A DNA stretch of 64,000 nucleotides from DAHUYF01 sp963789275 (GCA_963789275.1 CAWBKF010000027.1:1-64000), one strand, 5' to 3'. Positions 32,843 to 42,771 are shown, counted from the first letter of the stretch. A program made the numbers and translations. The notes: generated by a model not told the origin, from the sequence alone.

Positions 32843-33406
32843 GTGCGTTCATGGCTCGTGATCGGCAATTTCACGGCGCAGGTTTTTCATGAGCAATCGG
32901 GCTGGGCCATTCGAGCCATCGCCTGCGGCCTGTTGACCCTGGGCAGTGCAGCCTGGGCGCCAACGACGCCCGTAACGAGCGTCAACAGTCAGATCCAGGC
33001 TCCGGCATCCGCCCGACCGGTCGTGGTGCAGTCTCCGCCGGCGCACGCAGCCGCTGGTCCCCTGGTCGCGATCCGCGGGGCTACCGCCGGCACGAAGCAG
33101 AGAATAGATACCTATATTGCGCTGAATCCTGATTGTTCTCCGGAAGAGTCCTCCGTGGCTGCGGCCATCATCAAATCGCCGCCTGCTCACGGCACCTTCG
33201 TGACCGAAAGGGGGGAGGATTTCCCGAATTTTCCAAGAGAGAACCAGCGTTTTCCCTGTAACTTGAAACGTTCGCCGGCGGTCTTGGCCTATTACACCGC
33301 CGCGCCGGGATACAACGGGACCGATACTGTCCTCGTCGACGTCATTTTTCCGCGCGGAGAAACCAGAGTGATCGAATACCGCATCACCGTGCTGGACGGA
33401 CACTGA
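32843..33406 (+). CDS. Exported protein with an Ig-like repeat fold, 187 aa
   Basis: The frame opens at GTG 32843. A hydrophobic segment (WAIRAIACGLLTLGSAAWAP) near residues 21-40 probably acts as an export signal, so the true start may be a few codons later. The mature part has PDCSPEESSVAAAIIKSPPA, HGTFVTERGEDFPNFPREN, FPCNLKRSP and YYTAAPGYNGTDTVLVDVIF. This PPAHG...GYxGxD pattern is that of bacterial Ig-like repeats, with two Cys. It is a periplasmic or surface protein; the role is unknown. Confidence 0.6.
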   Translation: MRSWLVIGNFTAQVFHEQSGWAIRAIACGLLTLGSAAWAPTTPVTSVNSQIQAPASARPVVVQSPPAHAAAGPLVAIRGATAGTKQRIDTYIALNPDCSPEESSVAAAIIKSPPAHGTFVTERGEDFPNFPRENQRFPCNLKRSPAVLAYYTAAPGYNGTDTVLVDVIFPRGETRVIEYRITVLDGH

Positions 33407-33606
33407 TCGGATCAGGTCATGCGCGCCGGCCGGCGCGCCTTCCTCAGCGACGAGAACGCTTGACGCCGCCGCACCGGCCGATCACCCAATCATTCGCCAA
33501 GGCTCGACTGATTTGCGCTAGTTTTCGATCGGGCATCGTCGATGCGCGGCAGAACCGTTTGCCTTGGCGCGTCGCGCGCGGCGGAAGCCCGTCGGGAGGC
33601 TGGGTG

Positions 33607-34791
33607 ATGAGTCGCAAGAGCAGCGCCTTCGTGCCGCATGATCTGCAGGCGCCGCTGCGTGGCGCCGCGAGCGGGCCGCTTGCCGGTCTTACGGCAGCGG
33701 TCAAAGACATGTACGACATCGCCGGCGAGCGCACCGGGGGCGGCAATCCCGATTGGCTGTCCTCCCACCCGCCGGCTGTCGGCACGGCCGTGGCTGTGGC
33801 TCGGCTGCTGGCTGCCGGCGCCGAGATCATCGGCAAGACGGTCTGCGACGAATTCTTCTTCAGCATCGCCGGCGTCAATGCGCATTACGGCATTCCGGCC
33901 AATGCCCGTGCGCCCGGAAGGCTGCCCGGGGGATCGTCGAGCGGATCCGCGGCGGCGGTGGGCGCCGGCGCCTGCGACATCGCGCTCGGCAGCGATACCG
34001 GCGGGTCGATCCGGGTGCCGGCGGCGCTCAACGGCATCTATGGCATCAGGCCCACCCACGGCCGCGTGGCCATGGAAGGGGCGATGCCCATGGCGCCGAG
34101 CTTCGACACTGCAGGCTGGCTCGCCGGCGGCCCCGGGCTGTTGCGCAAGCTCGGCGCGGTCCTGCTGGAGGGGCGCGCGCAGCCCGCGAAACTGCAGCGG
34201 CTGCTCGTCGCCGCCGACGCCTTTGCCGAGGCCGATGCCGGGGTCGTCGAGGTGCTGCAAGGGTTTTTGCAGCGCGCTGCACCGCTGCTTCCCGAGCGCG
34301 AGACGATGTGCGTCGCGCCCGATGGCTTCGCGGCCTGGCAGGCGGCATTTCGCGTCATCCAGGGGCGGGAGGTGTGGGCGGTCTACGGCCAATGGATGGA
34401 GCAACGCCAGCCACAGCTCGGCCCGGGCATTGCCGAGCGCATGGCCTATGCCGCCAGCGTCACGCAGAGCGACGCCGCCGAGGCCCGCGTGGTGATGGCG
34501 GCAGCCCGCCGGCACCTCAACACGCTGTTGCCGCCCGGCACGGTGTTGGCGTTGCCGACCGTGCCGATGATCGCGCCACCGGTCGATGCGTCGCCGGCGC
34601 AGCTCGAAGACTTCCGCAAGCGGACCATGGCGCTGACGTGCCTCGCCAGTTTGGGCGGCTTGCCGCAGGTGACGCTGCCGGTGGGCGCGGTGGCGGGCTG
34701 TCCCGTCGGGCTGTCGCTCATCGGCTGGAGCGGGGCGGACGAGACGCTGCTCGATCTTGCGGCGACGATCGGCGCTTTTTGCGGCGCCTAG
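33607..34791 (+). CDS. Amidase signature family hydrolase, 394 aa
   Basis: The Ser-cisSer-Lys triad is visible: Lys33 in TAAVKDMYDIAG, cis-Ser110 in the GGSSSGSAAAVGAG stretch, and nucleophile Ser134 in SDTGGSIRVPAA. Such enzymes hydrolyse small amides to acid and ammonia. The C-terminus (TCLASLGGLPQVTLPVG, then GLSLIGWSGADE) is intact, and the length is normal for a short amidase. Start 33607 begins just before the family similarity. The convergent Asp/Glu-racemase-like gene ends four bases away, and a ureido or amino-acid-amide pathway is possible; the substrate is unknown. Confidence 0.88.
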   Translation: MSRKSSAFVPHDLQAPLRGAASGPLAGLTAAVKDMYDIAGERTGGGNPDWLSSHPPAVGTAVAVARLLAAGAEIIGKTVCDEFFFSIAGVNAHYGIPANARAPGRLPGGSSSGSAAAVGAGACDIALGSDTGGSIRVPAALNGIYGIRPTHGRVAMEGAMPMAPSFDTAGWLAGGPGLLRKLGAVLLEGRAQPAKLQRLLVAADAFAEADAGVVEVLQGFLQRAAPLLPERETMCVAPDGFAAWQAAFRVIQGREVWAVYGQWMEQRQPQLGPGIAERMAYAASVTQSDAAEARVVMAAARRHLNTLLPPGTVLALPTVPMIAPPVDASPAQLEDFRKRTMALTCLASLGGLPQVTLPVGAVAGCPVGLSLIGWSGADETLLDLAATIGAFCGA

Positions 34792-34794
34792 CAG

Positions 34795-35595
34795 CTAAGG
34801 GATCGGCGTGCTCGCCGCCAGGAAATCGGTGATCGCGCCGGCAGGTGCCTTGCCGTAGAGGCCACCGCGGCTTGCTGCCGTGCCGGTGAGGCGGCAGAGC
34901 GCCACAGCCATCTCGGCGGTCTTGAGCACCGTCGCGATCCCCTCGAGCACCACGGCGCCGCCGATGGCGAAAGGCTGCTCCTCGGCGAAGAGGAGCATCG
35001 GCAGGCCGCCGGCCGGGATCAGCACATCGGCGCCGCCGGCGATCAGCTCGCCCACCTGGGCGGCAAAATCGACGCGCACCAACTCGCGCTCGCCCATGTC
35101 GGAGAAAGCACGCATGAAGCGCGGCAGATCCGCGGTGATGGCGCGGACGCCAACGCAGCGCCGCTCGAGCCCGTGGCGGACGATCTGCTCCTCGTGCCAC
35201 GGCACGAACACCGGGTCGATGGTGACGAGACCGAAGCGCCGTCCGATCGAACAGGCGTAAAGCATCGCCGCCTCGCCGAGCCCGACAACCGGGATGCTCA
35301 CAGTGCCGCGGCATTCGGTAAGGCCCGGCTCCTGGAAGTGCCCGATGACAAAGGCATCGTAGCCCTCGCGCTCCGCCGTCAGCGCGTTGCGGATCGTGCG
35401 GTCGGCACAGCGAAATTCGGTCAAGGGGTGGAAAAAGCGGTCGGGCGGCGTCATGCCGAACACGTCGACGGTGACGCCCGGCGCGGCCAGGCGCCGCAGG
35501 CGCTCGCGCAGCCGCTCCATGTAAGGCGCCTGCTCCTCGGGATCGACGAAGCTCTGATACCAGATCCGCATCGGTGCGCTCGCATCTTTTCCCAT
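34795..35595 (-). CDS. Aspartate/glutamate (hydantoin) racemase-like protein, 266 aa
   Basis: The fold pattern is that of the Asp/Glu racemase superfamily: MRIWYQSFVDPEEQAPYMER, YDAFVIGHFQEPGLTE, IPVVGLGEAAMLYACSIGRR and ADVLIPAGGLPMLLF. In true racemases Cys occurs where this protein has His (GHFQEPG) and Gly/Leu (AGGLP), so both catalytic Cys appear replaced. It may be an isomerase or decarboxylase variant, or a binding protein. Starts at 35595 or 35571 are possible. It converges with the amidase, which suggests a common amide or amino-acid substrate. Confidence 0.75.
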   Translation of the reverse strand: MGKDASAPMRIWYQSFVDPEEQAPYMERLRERLRRLAAPGVTVDVFGMTPPDRFFHPLTEFRCADRTIRNALTAEREGYDAFVIGHFQEPGLTECRGTVSIPVVGLGEAAMLYACSIGRRFGLVTIDPVFVPWHEEQIVRHGLERRCVGVRAITADLPRFMRAFSDMGERELVRVDFAAQVGELIAGGADVLIPAGGLPMLLFAEEQPFAIGGAVVLEGIATVLKTAEMAVALCRLTGTAASRGGLYGKAPAGAITDFLAASTPIP

Positions 35596-35708
35596 CGGCG
35601 TCGTCGCCTCTTGCTCAGAGTTTAGTTTCGACTGTGTGTTAGCAACTTCTACGTCCAATGTGGCGGGCGGGGGCTGGAATATCGCCGCGCCCGATGCAAG
35701 TTTCGCCG

Positions 35709-36144
35709 ATGGCCGACTTTGCCGGCAAGACGGTCCTCGTTACCGGCTACGAGCGGGTCTTCGGCGCCAACGTCAAGGGCCTCTTTTTCTGCCTCAAGCA
35801 CGAGATAACAGCGATGCGCGCCGGCGGCGGGGCGATCGTCACGGTCGGCTCGATCGCCGGCGAGAAAGTGATCCGCGGCAACGGCATCTACAATGCCAGC
35901 AAGAGCGCGGCCAATATGCTGACGCGCACCGCCGCGCTCGAGGCGGCCGAGCACGGCATCCGCGCACGAGGTGGCGCCGCTGCCGGCTCGACGCTGAGCG
36001 AAGCCGACATCGCTGACGCCGCGCCGCTCAAGCGGGTTGGCGCGCCGGAGGATATCGCTGCCGCTCCTGTTCCTCTGCTCCGAGCAAGCCGGCTTCATCA
36101 CCGGCGCCTCGCTCTCTGTCGATGGCGGGTTTCGTCTCACCTGA
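35709..36144 (+). pseudogene. Short-chain dehydrogenase relic (deletion and frameshift)
   Basis: It starts with the Rossmann motif ADFAGKTVLVTG, then jumps directly to VFGANVKGLFFCLKHEITAM, missing about 75 residues. The catalytic region is present (VTVGSIAGEKVIRGNGIYNA, SKSAANMLTR, with Ser, Tyr and Lys), followed by a second gap. Near 36060 the frame shifts, and the natural end LFLCSEQAGFITGASLSVDG, GFRLT continues to TGA at 36142-36144. The gene cannot make an active SDR. Confidence 0.75.
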
Positions 36145-36188
36145 GAGCGACATCGCCAAGACGCCCGGCGTGATCGAGCCGATACGGG

Positions 36189-36497
36189 CTAGGGCTCCAG
36201 CTCCTTGCGCTCTGCCTCGATCTCGGCGCGCTCCGCGAATTGCTCGTACTCCGCGGCCAGGATAAGTAGCAGCTGATGCGCGACCGGATCGCGCGTCGCC
36301 TTGCTCTGATCGCGCATCTCCGCCGCCTTGTGCCGATAGGCGGCTGCCGCCCGCGCCTGCACTTCCAGATCATTCGCCCAGAGCTCGAGCTGGCGCGCCA
36401 GCGCCTCCAGCTTCGCGGCCGAGGCGCGGGTCTTGGCGAAAGCGGCTTTCCTGAAGGTCTCCGCCGCTTTTTTCCTGAGCGTGGCGGGATCGCGCAT
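36189..36497 (-). CDS. Helical protein with a YRxxAAxMR/LAAEYE motif, 102 aa
   Basis: From ATG 36497 the protein is almost wholly helical (RKKAAETFRKAAFAKTRASA, KLEALARQLELWANDLEVQA). Its C-terminal half, YRHKAAEMRDQSKATRDPVA then LILAAEYEQFAERAEIEAER, is clearly related to the 54-aa protein at 19276-19440. It probably forms a coiled-coil dimer. No ribosome site is obvious, so the start is uncertain. The function is unknown. Confidence 0.58.
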   Translation of the reverse strand: MRDPATLRKKAAETFRKAAFAKTRASAAKLEALARQLELWANDLEVQARAAAAYRHKAAEMRDQSKATRDPVAHQLLLILAAEYEQFAERAEIEAERKELEP

Positions 36498-36602
36498 GGC
36501 ATGCCAAACGGGGACGCGCTCATGGGGTTCCGAACAGGGCACAGGGAGAAGTTTCGCCGGCGTGCGTACAACCGAAGATGTCATATCTCCAAGCGGATGC
36601 TC

Positions 36603-36853
36603 CGCCCAGCGATGCTGGGCCTTTCTTGTGCGGAGCTTGAGGCGCTGCATCGCGCCCTTATCCCGGCAGCATGTTTATGCGTCCAGCGAGAGCTACGACC
36701 TCTTCCATGATTGCAATCGCTGGACGCTCGCGGCGCTGCGCGGCGGCGGCCTGCCGGTCGATCTTCACCGGTCAGGTCATGGAACAGGCGCGGCGGATTG
36801 CGGCACAGCAGCGACAGCTCCAACCATCGCCGGACACGACCTGCGCCGGGTAG
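36603..36853 (+). pseudogene. Decayed DUF2459-like gene end (several frameshifts)
   Basis: Three adjacent frames carry consecutive pieces: LGLSCAELEALHRALIP, then YDLFHDCNRWTLAALRGGGL, then FTGQVMEQARRIAAQQRQL. Read together they resemble the C-terminus of DUF2459/urease-associated proteins (sLFnxCNxWtAeaLxxAGLPV). At least two indels, near 36663 and 36765, break it. The match is by pattern only. Confidence 0.42.
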
Positions 36854-36923
36854 GCGCCGATCTGCCGCACTGTGCGCGGGGTGCCGTGCGGTGCTAGGAT
36901 CGCCAGCAACCGCGGAGGTTGCC

Positions 36924-37181
36924 ATGGGTGCGAGAACAGTGATCGTCCTAGCAGTGCTGGCCGGGGGCCTGAGCATCTCCGGCTGTGCTCCGACGCTCGA
37001 AGGGTCCAAGGAACGCGGCGGCGTGATCCGCTACAGCCAGGTGCGGCCGGGCACCGATGGGACCGACGTGGCGGCGATGGCCGACAAATATTGCAGCCAA
37101 TTCGGACGCTCGGCGCACATGTCCAGTGAAGAGCTGGGGCCGTTCTGGTCGGATACCGTGAGTTTCGACTGCGTGGAATAA
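36924..37181 (+). CDS. Small lipoprotein, 85 aa
   Basis: GGAGG at 36914-36918 lies five bases before ATG 36924. Residues 1-21 form a lipoprotein signal with ISGC as lipobox, so the product is membrane-anchored after lipidation. The mature part is short, with two further Cys (KYCSQFGRSAH and VSFDCVE) that may form a disulfide. No family name is known to me. Confidence 0.7.
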   Translation: MGARTVIVLAVLAGGLSISGCAPTLEGSKERGGVIRYSQVRPGTDGTDVAAMADKYCSQFGRSAHMSSEELGPFWSDTVSFDCVE

Positions 37182-37320
37182 GCCATCAGCGCGGCCGCTC
37201 GCACCGGCGCCACGAAAATCGGCTGTGGGGCTAGCAGCCCGGCGCCGCTCGCATATCGTTGGTGGCGGGGCCGAGCGGGAACATCTGCCGTGCCAGGGCT
37301 TCATCGCCGGCTGCCGCCGG

Positions 37321-38124
37321 TCATTTGGCCGCGGCGGAATTGATCGGCTCGAGGCCGCTGTCGAGGATCGCGGCTTGTGCCGCCGGCGAGGCGAGGAAGG
37401 CGATCAGCGCTTTCGCCGCATCCGGCTCTTTCGACGCGGCGACGACCCCGGCCGAGAAGATCGTGACCTTCTGGAGATCGGGCGGCAGCTTGCCGACGAT
37501 ATCAATCCCCGGGATCGGCTTCAGCTCGCTCATCTGCTGGAAGCCCAGCGCCGCCTCGCCGCGCGCGACCACCAGACCGACCGGCTCGGCCGGGATCATG
37601 CGGCTTTTATCCCTAACCTCGGTGGCGATGCCGAGGCGCTGGAACAGTTCGGTCGAGACATAGACGCCGCTGGCGCTGTCGGAATAGGCGATCGACGGGG
37701 CCTGGAGGAGGGCGCGCTTCAGCGCGTCCGGGGTGGCAATATCGGGCTTGGGCGTGCCGGCGCGCACGGCGACGGCGATAAGCGATCGTGCCAGCTCCAC
37801 CGCGCTGTCCGGGAGCACCTTGCCCTGCTTCGCGAGATCGGTCAGCGAATACCCCACCATGATTACGACATCGATCGCCTCGCCGCGCGCCAGGCGCTGC
37901 GGGATGGCCTGCGGCGTCTCGCCCATCGAGGGGCCCCATTCCGTCACCACCTTGTGCCCGGTCGCGCGCTCGAATTCCGGCACGAGCTCGCGATAGGCCG
38001 CGGCGAAGCCGCCCGAGCTCACCACCGTGATCTCCGCCGCCGCGGCCTCGCCAACGACCAGCAGGGCCACGGCAAGCCCCAGCGCGAGCGCCTGGGCGAG
38101 GAACGATCTCCGCGGGTTGGACAA
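37321..38124 (-). CDS. ModA-like periplasmic substrate-binding protein, 267 aa
   Basis: A signal peptide with twin Arg (NPRRSFLAQALALGLAVALL) may direct Tat export. The mature protein matches the molybdate/tungstate or small-anion binding type: ITVVSSGGFAAAYRELVPEF, FERATGHKVVTEWGPS, DVVIMVGYSLTDLAKQGKVL, IAYSDSASGVYVSTELFQRL and ALGFQQMSELKPIPG. No permease or ATPase gene is adjacent, so it is either an orphan receptor or linked to the neighbouring catabolic genes. Length is normal. Confidence 0.82.
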   Translation of the reverse strand: MSNPRRSFLAQALALGLAVALLVVGEAAAAEITVVSSGGFAAAYRELVPEFERATGHKVVTEWGPSMGETPQAIPQRLARGEAIDVVIMVGYSLTDLAKQGKVLPDSAVELARSLIAVAVRAGTPKPDIATPDALKRALLQAPSIAYSDSASGVYVSTELFQRLGIATEVRDKSRMIPAEPVGLVVARGEAALGFQQMSELKPIPGIDIVGKLPPDLQKVTIFSAGVVAASKEPDAAKALIAFLASPAAQAAILDSGLEPINSAAAK

Positions 38125-38253
38125 TGGCCTCTCCCCGATGATTTTTGTAGCTTCGGTGGCTCGTGCGGCATCATAGCCGGAGAGCCGCCATTGGTGCCAC
38201 CGCGCGGGCTCCAGGGAAAAGATTGACCTCCGTGCGCAAGCCCTGGAGTTCGA

Positions 38254-39243
38254 TCAGCGATGCGCGGCCCCGGCGCTCAGCACCTCAGGATTGACGACAT
38301 TGATCGGCGCGCCTGCGCCGTAGGCTGCGATCTGGTCGAAGATGCCGGCGAATTGCAGCTCGTATGCCTCGCGCGACACGTAGCCGATATGCGGCGTGCA
38401 GACGACGTTCTCCAGCGTCAGCAGCGGATGGTGGATGTCGCGCACCGGCTCCTCCTCATAGACGTCGATGGCGGCCATTCCCGGCCGCCCGGCGCGCAAG
38501 GCCTGCGCCAGCGCTCCGGGCGCGATGAGCGCCGCGCGGCTGGTATTAACCAGGAGCGAAGTCGGCTTCATGCGCGCAAGGTCCTCGGCCGTGACGATGC
38601 CGCGTGTCGCTTCGACCAGGCGCAGATGCAGCGAGAGGACGTCGCATGCCTCGAAAAACGCCGCCTTGCTCGGCGCCGTCCCGCAGCCCTCGGCCTGCGC
38701 CAGCGCCAGCGCGGCGTCGCGCGCCCAGACCACGACCTTCATGCCGAAGGCCTTGCCGTAGCTCGCCACCACGCTGCCAATCCGGCCATAGCCATAGATG
38801 CCGAGCGTCTTGTCGCGCAGGCTGAGGCCGATTCCCATCTGCCACTTCCCCGCTTTGAGCGCGGCCATCTGCTGCGGGATCTGGCGCATCGCGGCCAGCA
38901 CCAGCCCCCAGGTCAATTCGGCGGTCGCATAGGAGGGCGTACCGGGATCCTGGCCCGAAGACACGATCACGCCGCGCCTGGTGCAGGCGGCGATGTCGAT
39001 ATGCGGGTAGACGCTGCGCTGACTGATAAGCCGGAGCTTCTCCAGGCGCTCGAGCAAAGGCGCCTCGATCCGGGTGCGTTCGCGGATCAACACCAGCGCC
39101 TCGGTACCGCTCAGGCGCCGGGCCAGGGTGTCGACATCCTGGACGTGGTCGTTCCAGACCTCGACGTCATGGCCGGCGAGCTTCTCGAAGCAGGCGAGGG
39201 TGCGCAGGGTGTCGTGGTAATCGTCGAGGATCGAGATTTTCAT
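38254..39243 (-). CDS. D-2-hydroxyacid dehydrogenase, 329 aa
   Basis: The NAD-binding Rossmann motif is LGIYGYGRIGSVVASYGKAF, with VVVWARD after it. Catalytic residues lie in LVNTSRAALI (Arg), DVYEEEPV (Glu) and VVCTPHIGYVSREAYE (His). N- and C-terminal parts form the split catalytic domain. It reduces a 2-keto acid, or oxidises a D-2-hydroxy acid, with NAD(P). Upstream lies a LeuCD-type dehydratase and a GntR regulator on the other side, so a pathway degrading a hydroxy- or dicarboxylic acid is likely. Confidence 0.88.
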   Translation of the reverse strand: MKISILDDYHDTLRTLACFEKLAGHDVEVWNDHVQDVDTLARRLSGTEALVLIRERTRIEAPLLERLEKLRLISQRSVYPHIDIAACTRRGVIVSSGQDPGTPSYATAELTWGLVLAAMRQIPQQMAALKAGKWQMGIGLSLRDKTLGIYGYGRIGSVVASYGKAFGMKVVVWARDAALALAQAEGCGTAPSKAAFFEACDVLSLHLRLVEATRGIVTAEDLARMKPTSLLVNTSRAALIAPGALAQALRAGRPGMAAIDVYEEEPVRDIHHPLLTLENVVCTPHIGYVSREAYELQFAGIFDQIAAYGAGAPINVVNPEVLSAGAAHR

Positions 39244-39374
39244 GATAGCCGTGCCGTCTATGATGCCCGAAGCCCTGGGTATAGCTTCTGCGGGTCAAGA
39301 AAGGCGAGAGCCGGCGGCGCCTTCCTCGCTATACCGGCAGCTCAAGGCGCGCGCAGAGGCCGCCGCTCGGACGG

Positions 39375-39497
39375 TTGGCCGCTATCGTCGGGCTCGTGCT
39401 GATGATATTCCTCGCGGGCTTCCTGCTGGGGAGGGCAGCGCCGCGCTCCTGCGACGATATCGACGACGGTCCCGCGATCGGAGATCTGTTCTGGTGA
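39375..39497 (+). CDS. Possible small membrane protein, 40 aa
   Basis: From TTG 39375 the frame reads a hydrophobic segment (AAIVGLVLMIFLAGFLLG) followed by a polar tail RAAPRSCDDIDDGPAIGDLF. The single-pass pattern is plausible, but the start codon is weak and no ribosome site is clear. The rest of 39244-39548 shows no other candidate. Confidence 0.3.
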   Translation: MAAIVGLVLMIFLAGFLLGRAAPRSCDDIDDGPAIGDLFW

Positions 39498-39548
39498 CGC
39501 CGAAGGAACAAAGGCGATCAGTCCCACACTCAAGTCAAACCGCCATGG

Positions 39549-40119
39549 TCACTTCCGGCCGTTGAGATAGGGCAGCAGCGACGCCACGCGCTCGATGGCG
39601 CCGCCGGCCGCGAGGAGCGTCGATGTCGCATCCCAGCTGCCGTCGAGAAGCTGGGCGCGCGCCCGCTCGGGCAGCTCGACCGCGACCACCAAATTGCCGC
39701 TGCGGATCGTCTTCTCCTCGAGGTCGATGGCGAAGCGGCGCGCGGCGTCGCTCTCGCCGGCGTCGCGCAGACAGGCAGCGTCGGCCGGCGTGACGCGCAG
39801 GCACGGCACGCCCAGCGCCAGGCAATTGCCGGCGAAGATCTCGCCGAAGCTCTCGCCGATCATCGCGGTGATGCCCCAGCGGCGCAACGCCTGCGGCGCA
39901 TGCTCGCGCGAGGAGCCGCAGCCGAAATTCTTTTCGACCAGCAGCAGGCTTGCGGCGCGGCGCTTGGGATCGTCGAAGGGGTGCGGATCGCCGCCGTCGC
40001 GCCGGGCGCTGCGCTCGTCGGCGAAGACATGCTGCTCGAGCCCGGCGAAGCTGACCGCTCTTGAGGAAGCGTCCGGGGATGATGCGGTCGGTGTCGATGT
40101 CGTTGCCGCGGAGCGACAC
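39549..40119 (-). pseudogene. leuD: LeuD-type isopropylmalate dehydratase small subunit with a frameshift
   Basis: The N-terminal segment SLRGNDIDTDRIIPGRFLKS and the remainder (VSFAGLEQHVFADER, LLVEKNFGCGSSREHAPQAL, GESFGEIFAGNCLALGVP) are unmistakably LeuD, but in different frames; the break is near 40055-40060. The part upstream of 40119 (ALRHIAGTAV) suggests a true start before the GTG at 40119. LeuD forms the swivelling domain that completes the Fe-S active site of LeuC. The enzyme dehydrates and rehydrates isopropylmalate, citraconate or related acids. An indel error is as likely as inactivation, since leuC is intact. Confidence 0.8.
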
Positions 40120-40186
40120 GGCGGTGCCAGCGATATGCCGCAGCGCGGCCGGAGTGGCCGAGTGGAGCGGCCATGGTGTTGCGCGC

Positions 40187-41605
<1,419 letters not shown>

Positions 41606-41759
41606 TGGCTTTCCTTCCGGGCGCGAGGTCAATGAAAGCCAAGAGGTATCATGATCCCGATATGAAGTCCATAATGGTATCCCAATATGGGCACTGAAAT
41701 GATATGCCGCGATGGCGGCCAATACGAGGCCGTGCTATTGATCTTCGCGGAGGTGCCCG
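41606..41759. promoter_or_regulatory. Divergent leuC/GntR promoter region
   Basis: The 154 bp between leuC and the regulator are AT-rich for this window. GGTATC occurs twice (41645-41650 and 41676-41681), and ATCATGAT at 41648-41655 is an 8-bp palindrome. These are candidates for binding by the GntR protein; the exact operator is not clear. Confidence 0.4.
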
Positions 41760-42425
41760 ATGCCGCAGATGCACGACATTCACCAGAAGCTCCGGGAAAT
41801 GATCCTGTCGCTGGATCTCGGCCCCGGGGAGAGGCTCAGCGAGCGCTGGCTCGAAGCCAAGTTCGAAGGGTCGCGCACGCCGGTCCGCGCCGCGCTCATC
41901 CGGCTCGAGGCTGAGGGTCTGGTGCGTCGTGAGGGGCGCAACTGGGCGGTGGCGCCGATCGATCTCGGCGAGATCGAGGCGCTCTACGAGTTCCGCGAGC
42001 CGCTGGAAGCGGCGGCGATCCGGCTCGCCTGCGCCCGGGCCGAGGGCGGCGATCTCGACGGGCTTGAGGCGCTGCTCGGCAGTTGCGGCGCCGGCGCGCC
42101 GCGCGAGGAATGGCATCGCGTCGGCACCGAGTTTCATGTCGGATTGGCCCGCCTGTCGCGCAATCCTTTCGTGGTGAAGGCGATCGAAGACATCATGACC
42201 CGGCTGGCGCGGGCGCGCTGGCTCGAGGTCTGGACCGAGCCGCCGCGCGACCAGGCTTGGGCGGATCACCACCGGATTCTCGACCTGATCCGCCGCAAAC
42301 TGCCGGAAGACGCGGTCCGTGAGGCGCTCCACCACGTGCGCGAGACTCGGGATCGCCTGCTCCGCTCGCTGCGCGAAGACCGACGCGGCCTCAAGGCGCG
42401 TGGCTTCGCCGTGATAAGCGGCTAG
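41760..42425 (+). CDS. GntR/FCD-family transcriptional regulator, 221 aa
   Basis: The winged helix spans residues 1-65 (HQKLREMILSLDLGPGERLS, GSRTPVRAALIRLEAEGLVR). The C-terminal FCD domain is helical with EFREPLEAAAIRLACARA, EFHVGLARLSRNPFVV and DHHRILDLIRRKLPED; Asp/His ligands of a metal site are in WADHHRIL. FCD regulators bind organic acids, so it probably senses the substrate of the divergent leuCD-hydroxyacid dehydrogenase genes. Its stop lies at the edge of a repeat element. Confidence 0.9.
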   Translation: MPQMHDIHQKLREMILSLDLGPGERLSERWLEAKFEGSRTPVRAALIRLEAEGLVRREGRNWAVAPIDLGEIEALYEFREPLEAAAIRLACARAEGGDLDGLEALLGSCGAGAPREEWHRVGTEFHVGLARLSRNPFVVKAIEDIMTRLARARWLEVWTEPPRDQAWADHHRILDLIRRKLPEDAVREALHHVRETRDRLLRSLREDRRGLKARGFAVISG

Positions 42426-42759
42426 GAGCCTGTCCGGGAAATGGGACGGGTCTGCGACATCGTCATTTGTCGTCGGGCTAGGAGCGAGGAGCGCGGCGAT
42501 GCCTTGGCATCGTAAGCGACGAGCGACGACGTCCCGGCGGCAAATGACGGCCGACCCGGCCGACCGCTTTGCGGTCGGCCCCTTCGGGTTTCGATCGCGA
42601 AGCGATCGAACGGAGTCGGCCCCTCCGGGTTGGACAAGGATGGGGCGCTGCCGCGTCGCGCGGCCTTGCCGATGCGCACGGCATCGCCTGCGGCCGCGCT
42701 CCTAACATCGCCCCATCCTTGTCCAACGCAGACCCGTCCGATTTCCCGGACAGGCTCCT
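42424..42759. repeat. Nested inverted-repeat element, about 336 bp
   Basis: The outer arms 42424-42456 and 42727-42759 are 33 bp inverted repeats with one mismatch (beginning AGGAGCCTGTCCGGGAAAT). An inner perfect 19-bp pair, 42629-42647 (GTTGGACAAGGATGGGGCG) and 42709-42727, abuts the right outer arm. Another near pair, starting GTCATTTG at 42462 and ending CAAATGAC near 42547, and a perfect 10-bp hairpin at 42558-42580 lie between. It fits exactly between the GntR gene end and the convergent hydrolase gene. It resembles a non-autonomous MITE or mosaic palindromic repeat rather than a gene. Confidence 0.75.
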
Positions 42760-42771
42760 GGGGCGTGGCCC

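Noticed and set aside
37225..39402. Two long plus-strand frames antisense to the binding protein and the hydroxyacid dehydrogenase
   Set aside because: Both are shadows rich in Arg, Asp and Gly; the minus-strand genes have complete motifs.
40000..40119. Programmed frameshift in leuD
   Set aside because: No slippery heptamer or downstream stem is evident, and such regulation is not known for leuD; an indel is simpler.
42424..42759. Short plus- and minus-strand frames inside the repeat element
   Set aside because: They translate palindromic sequence and lack ribosome sites and domains.
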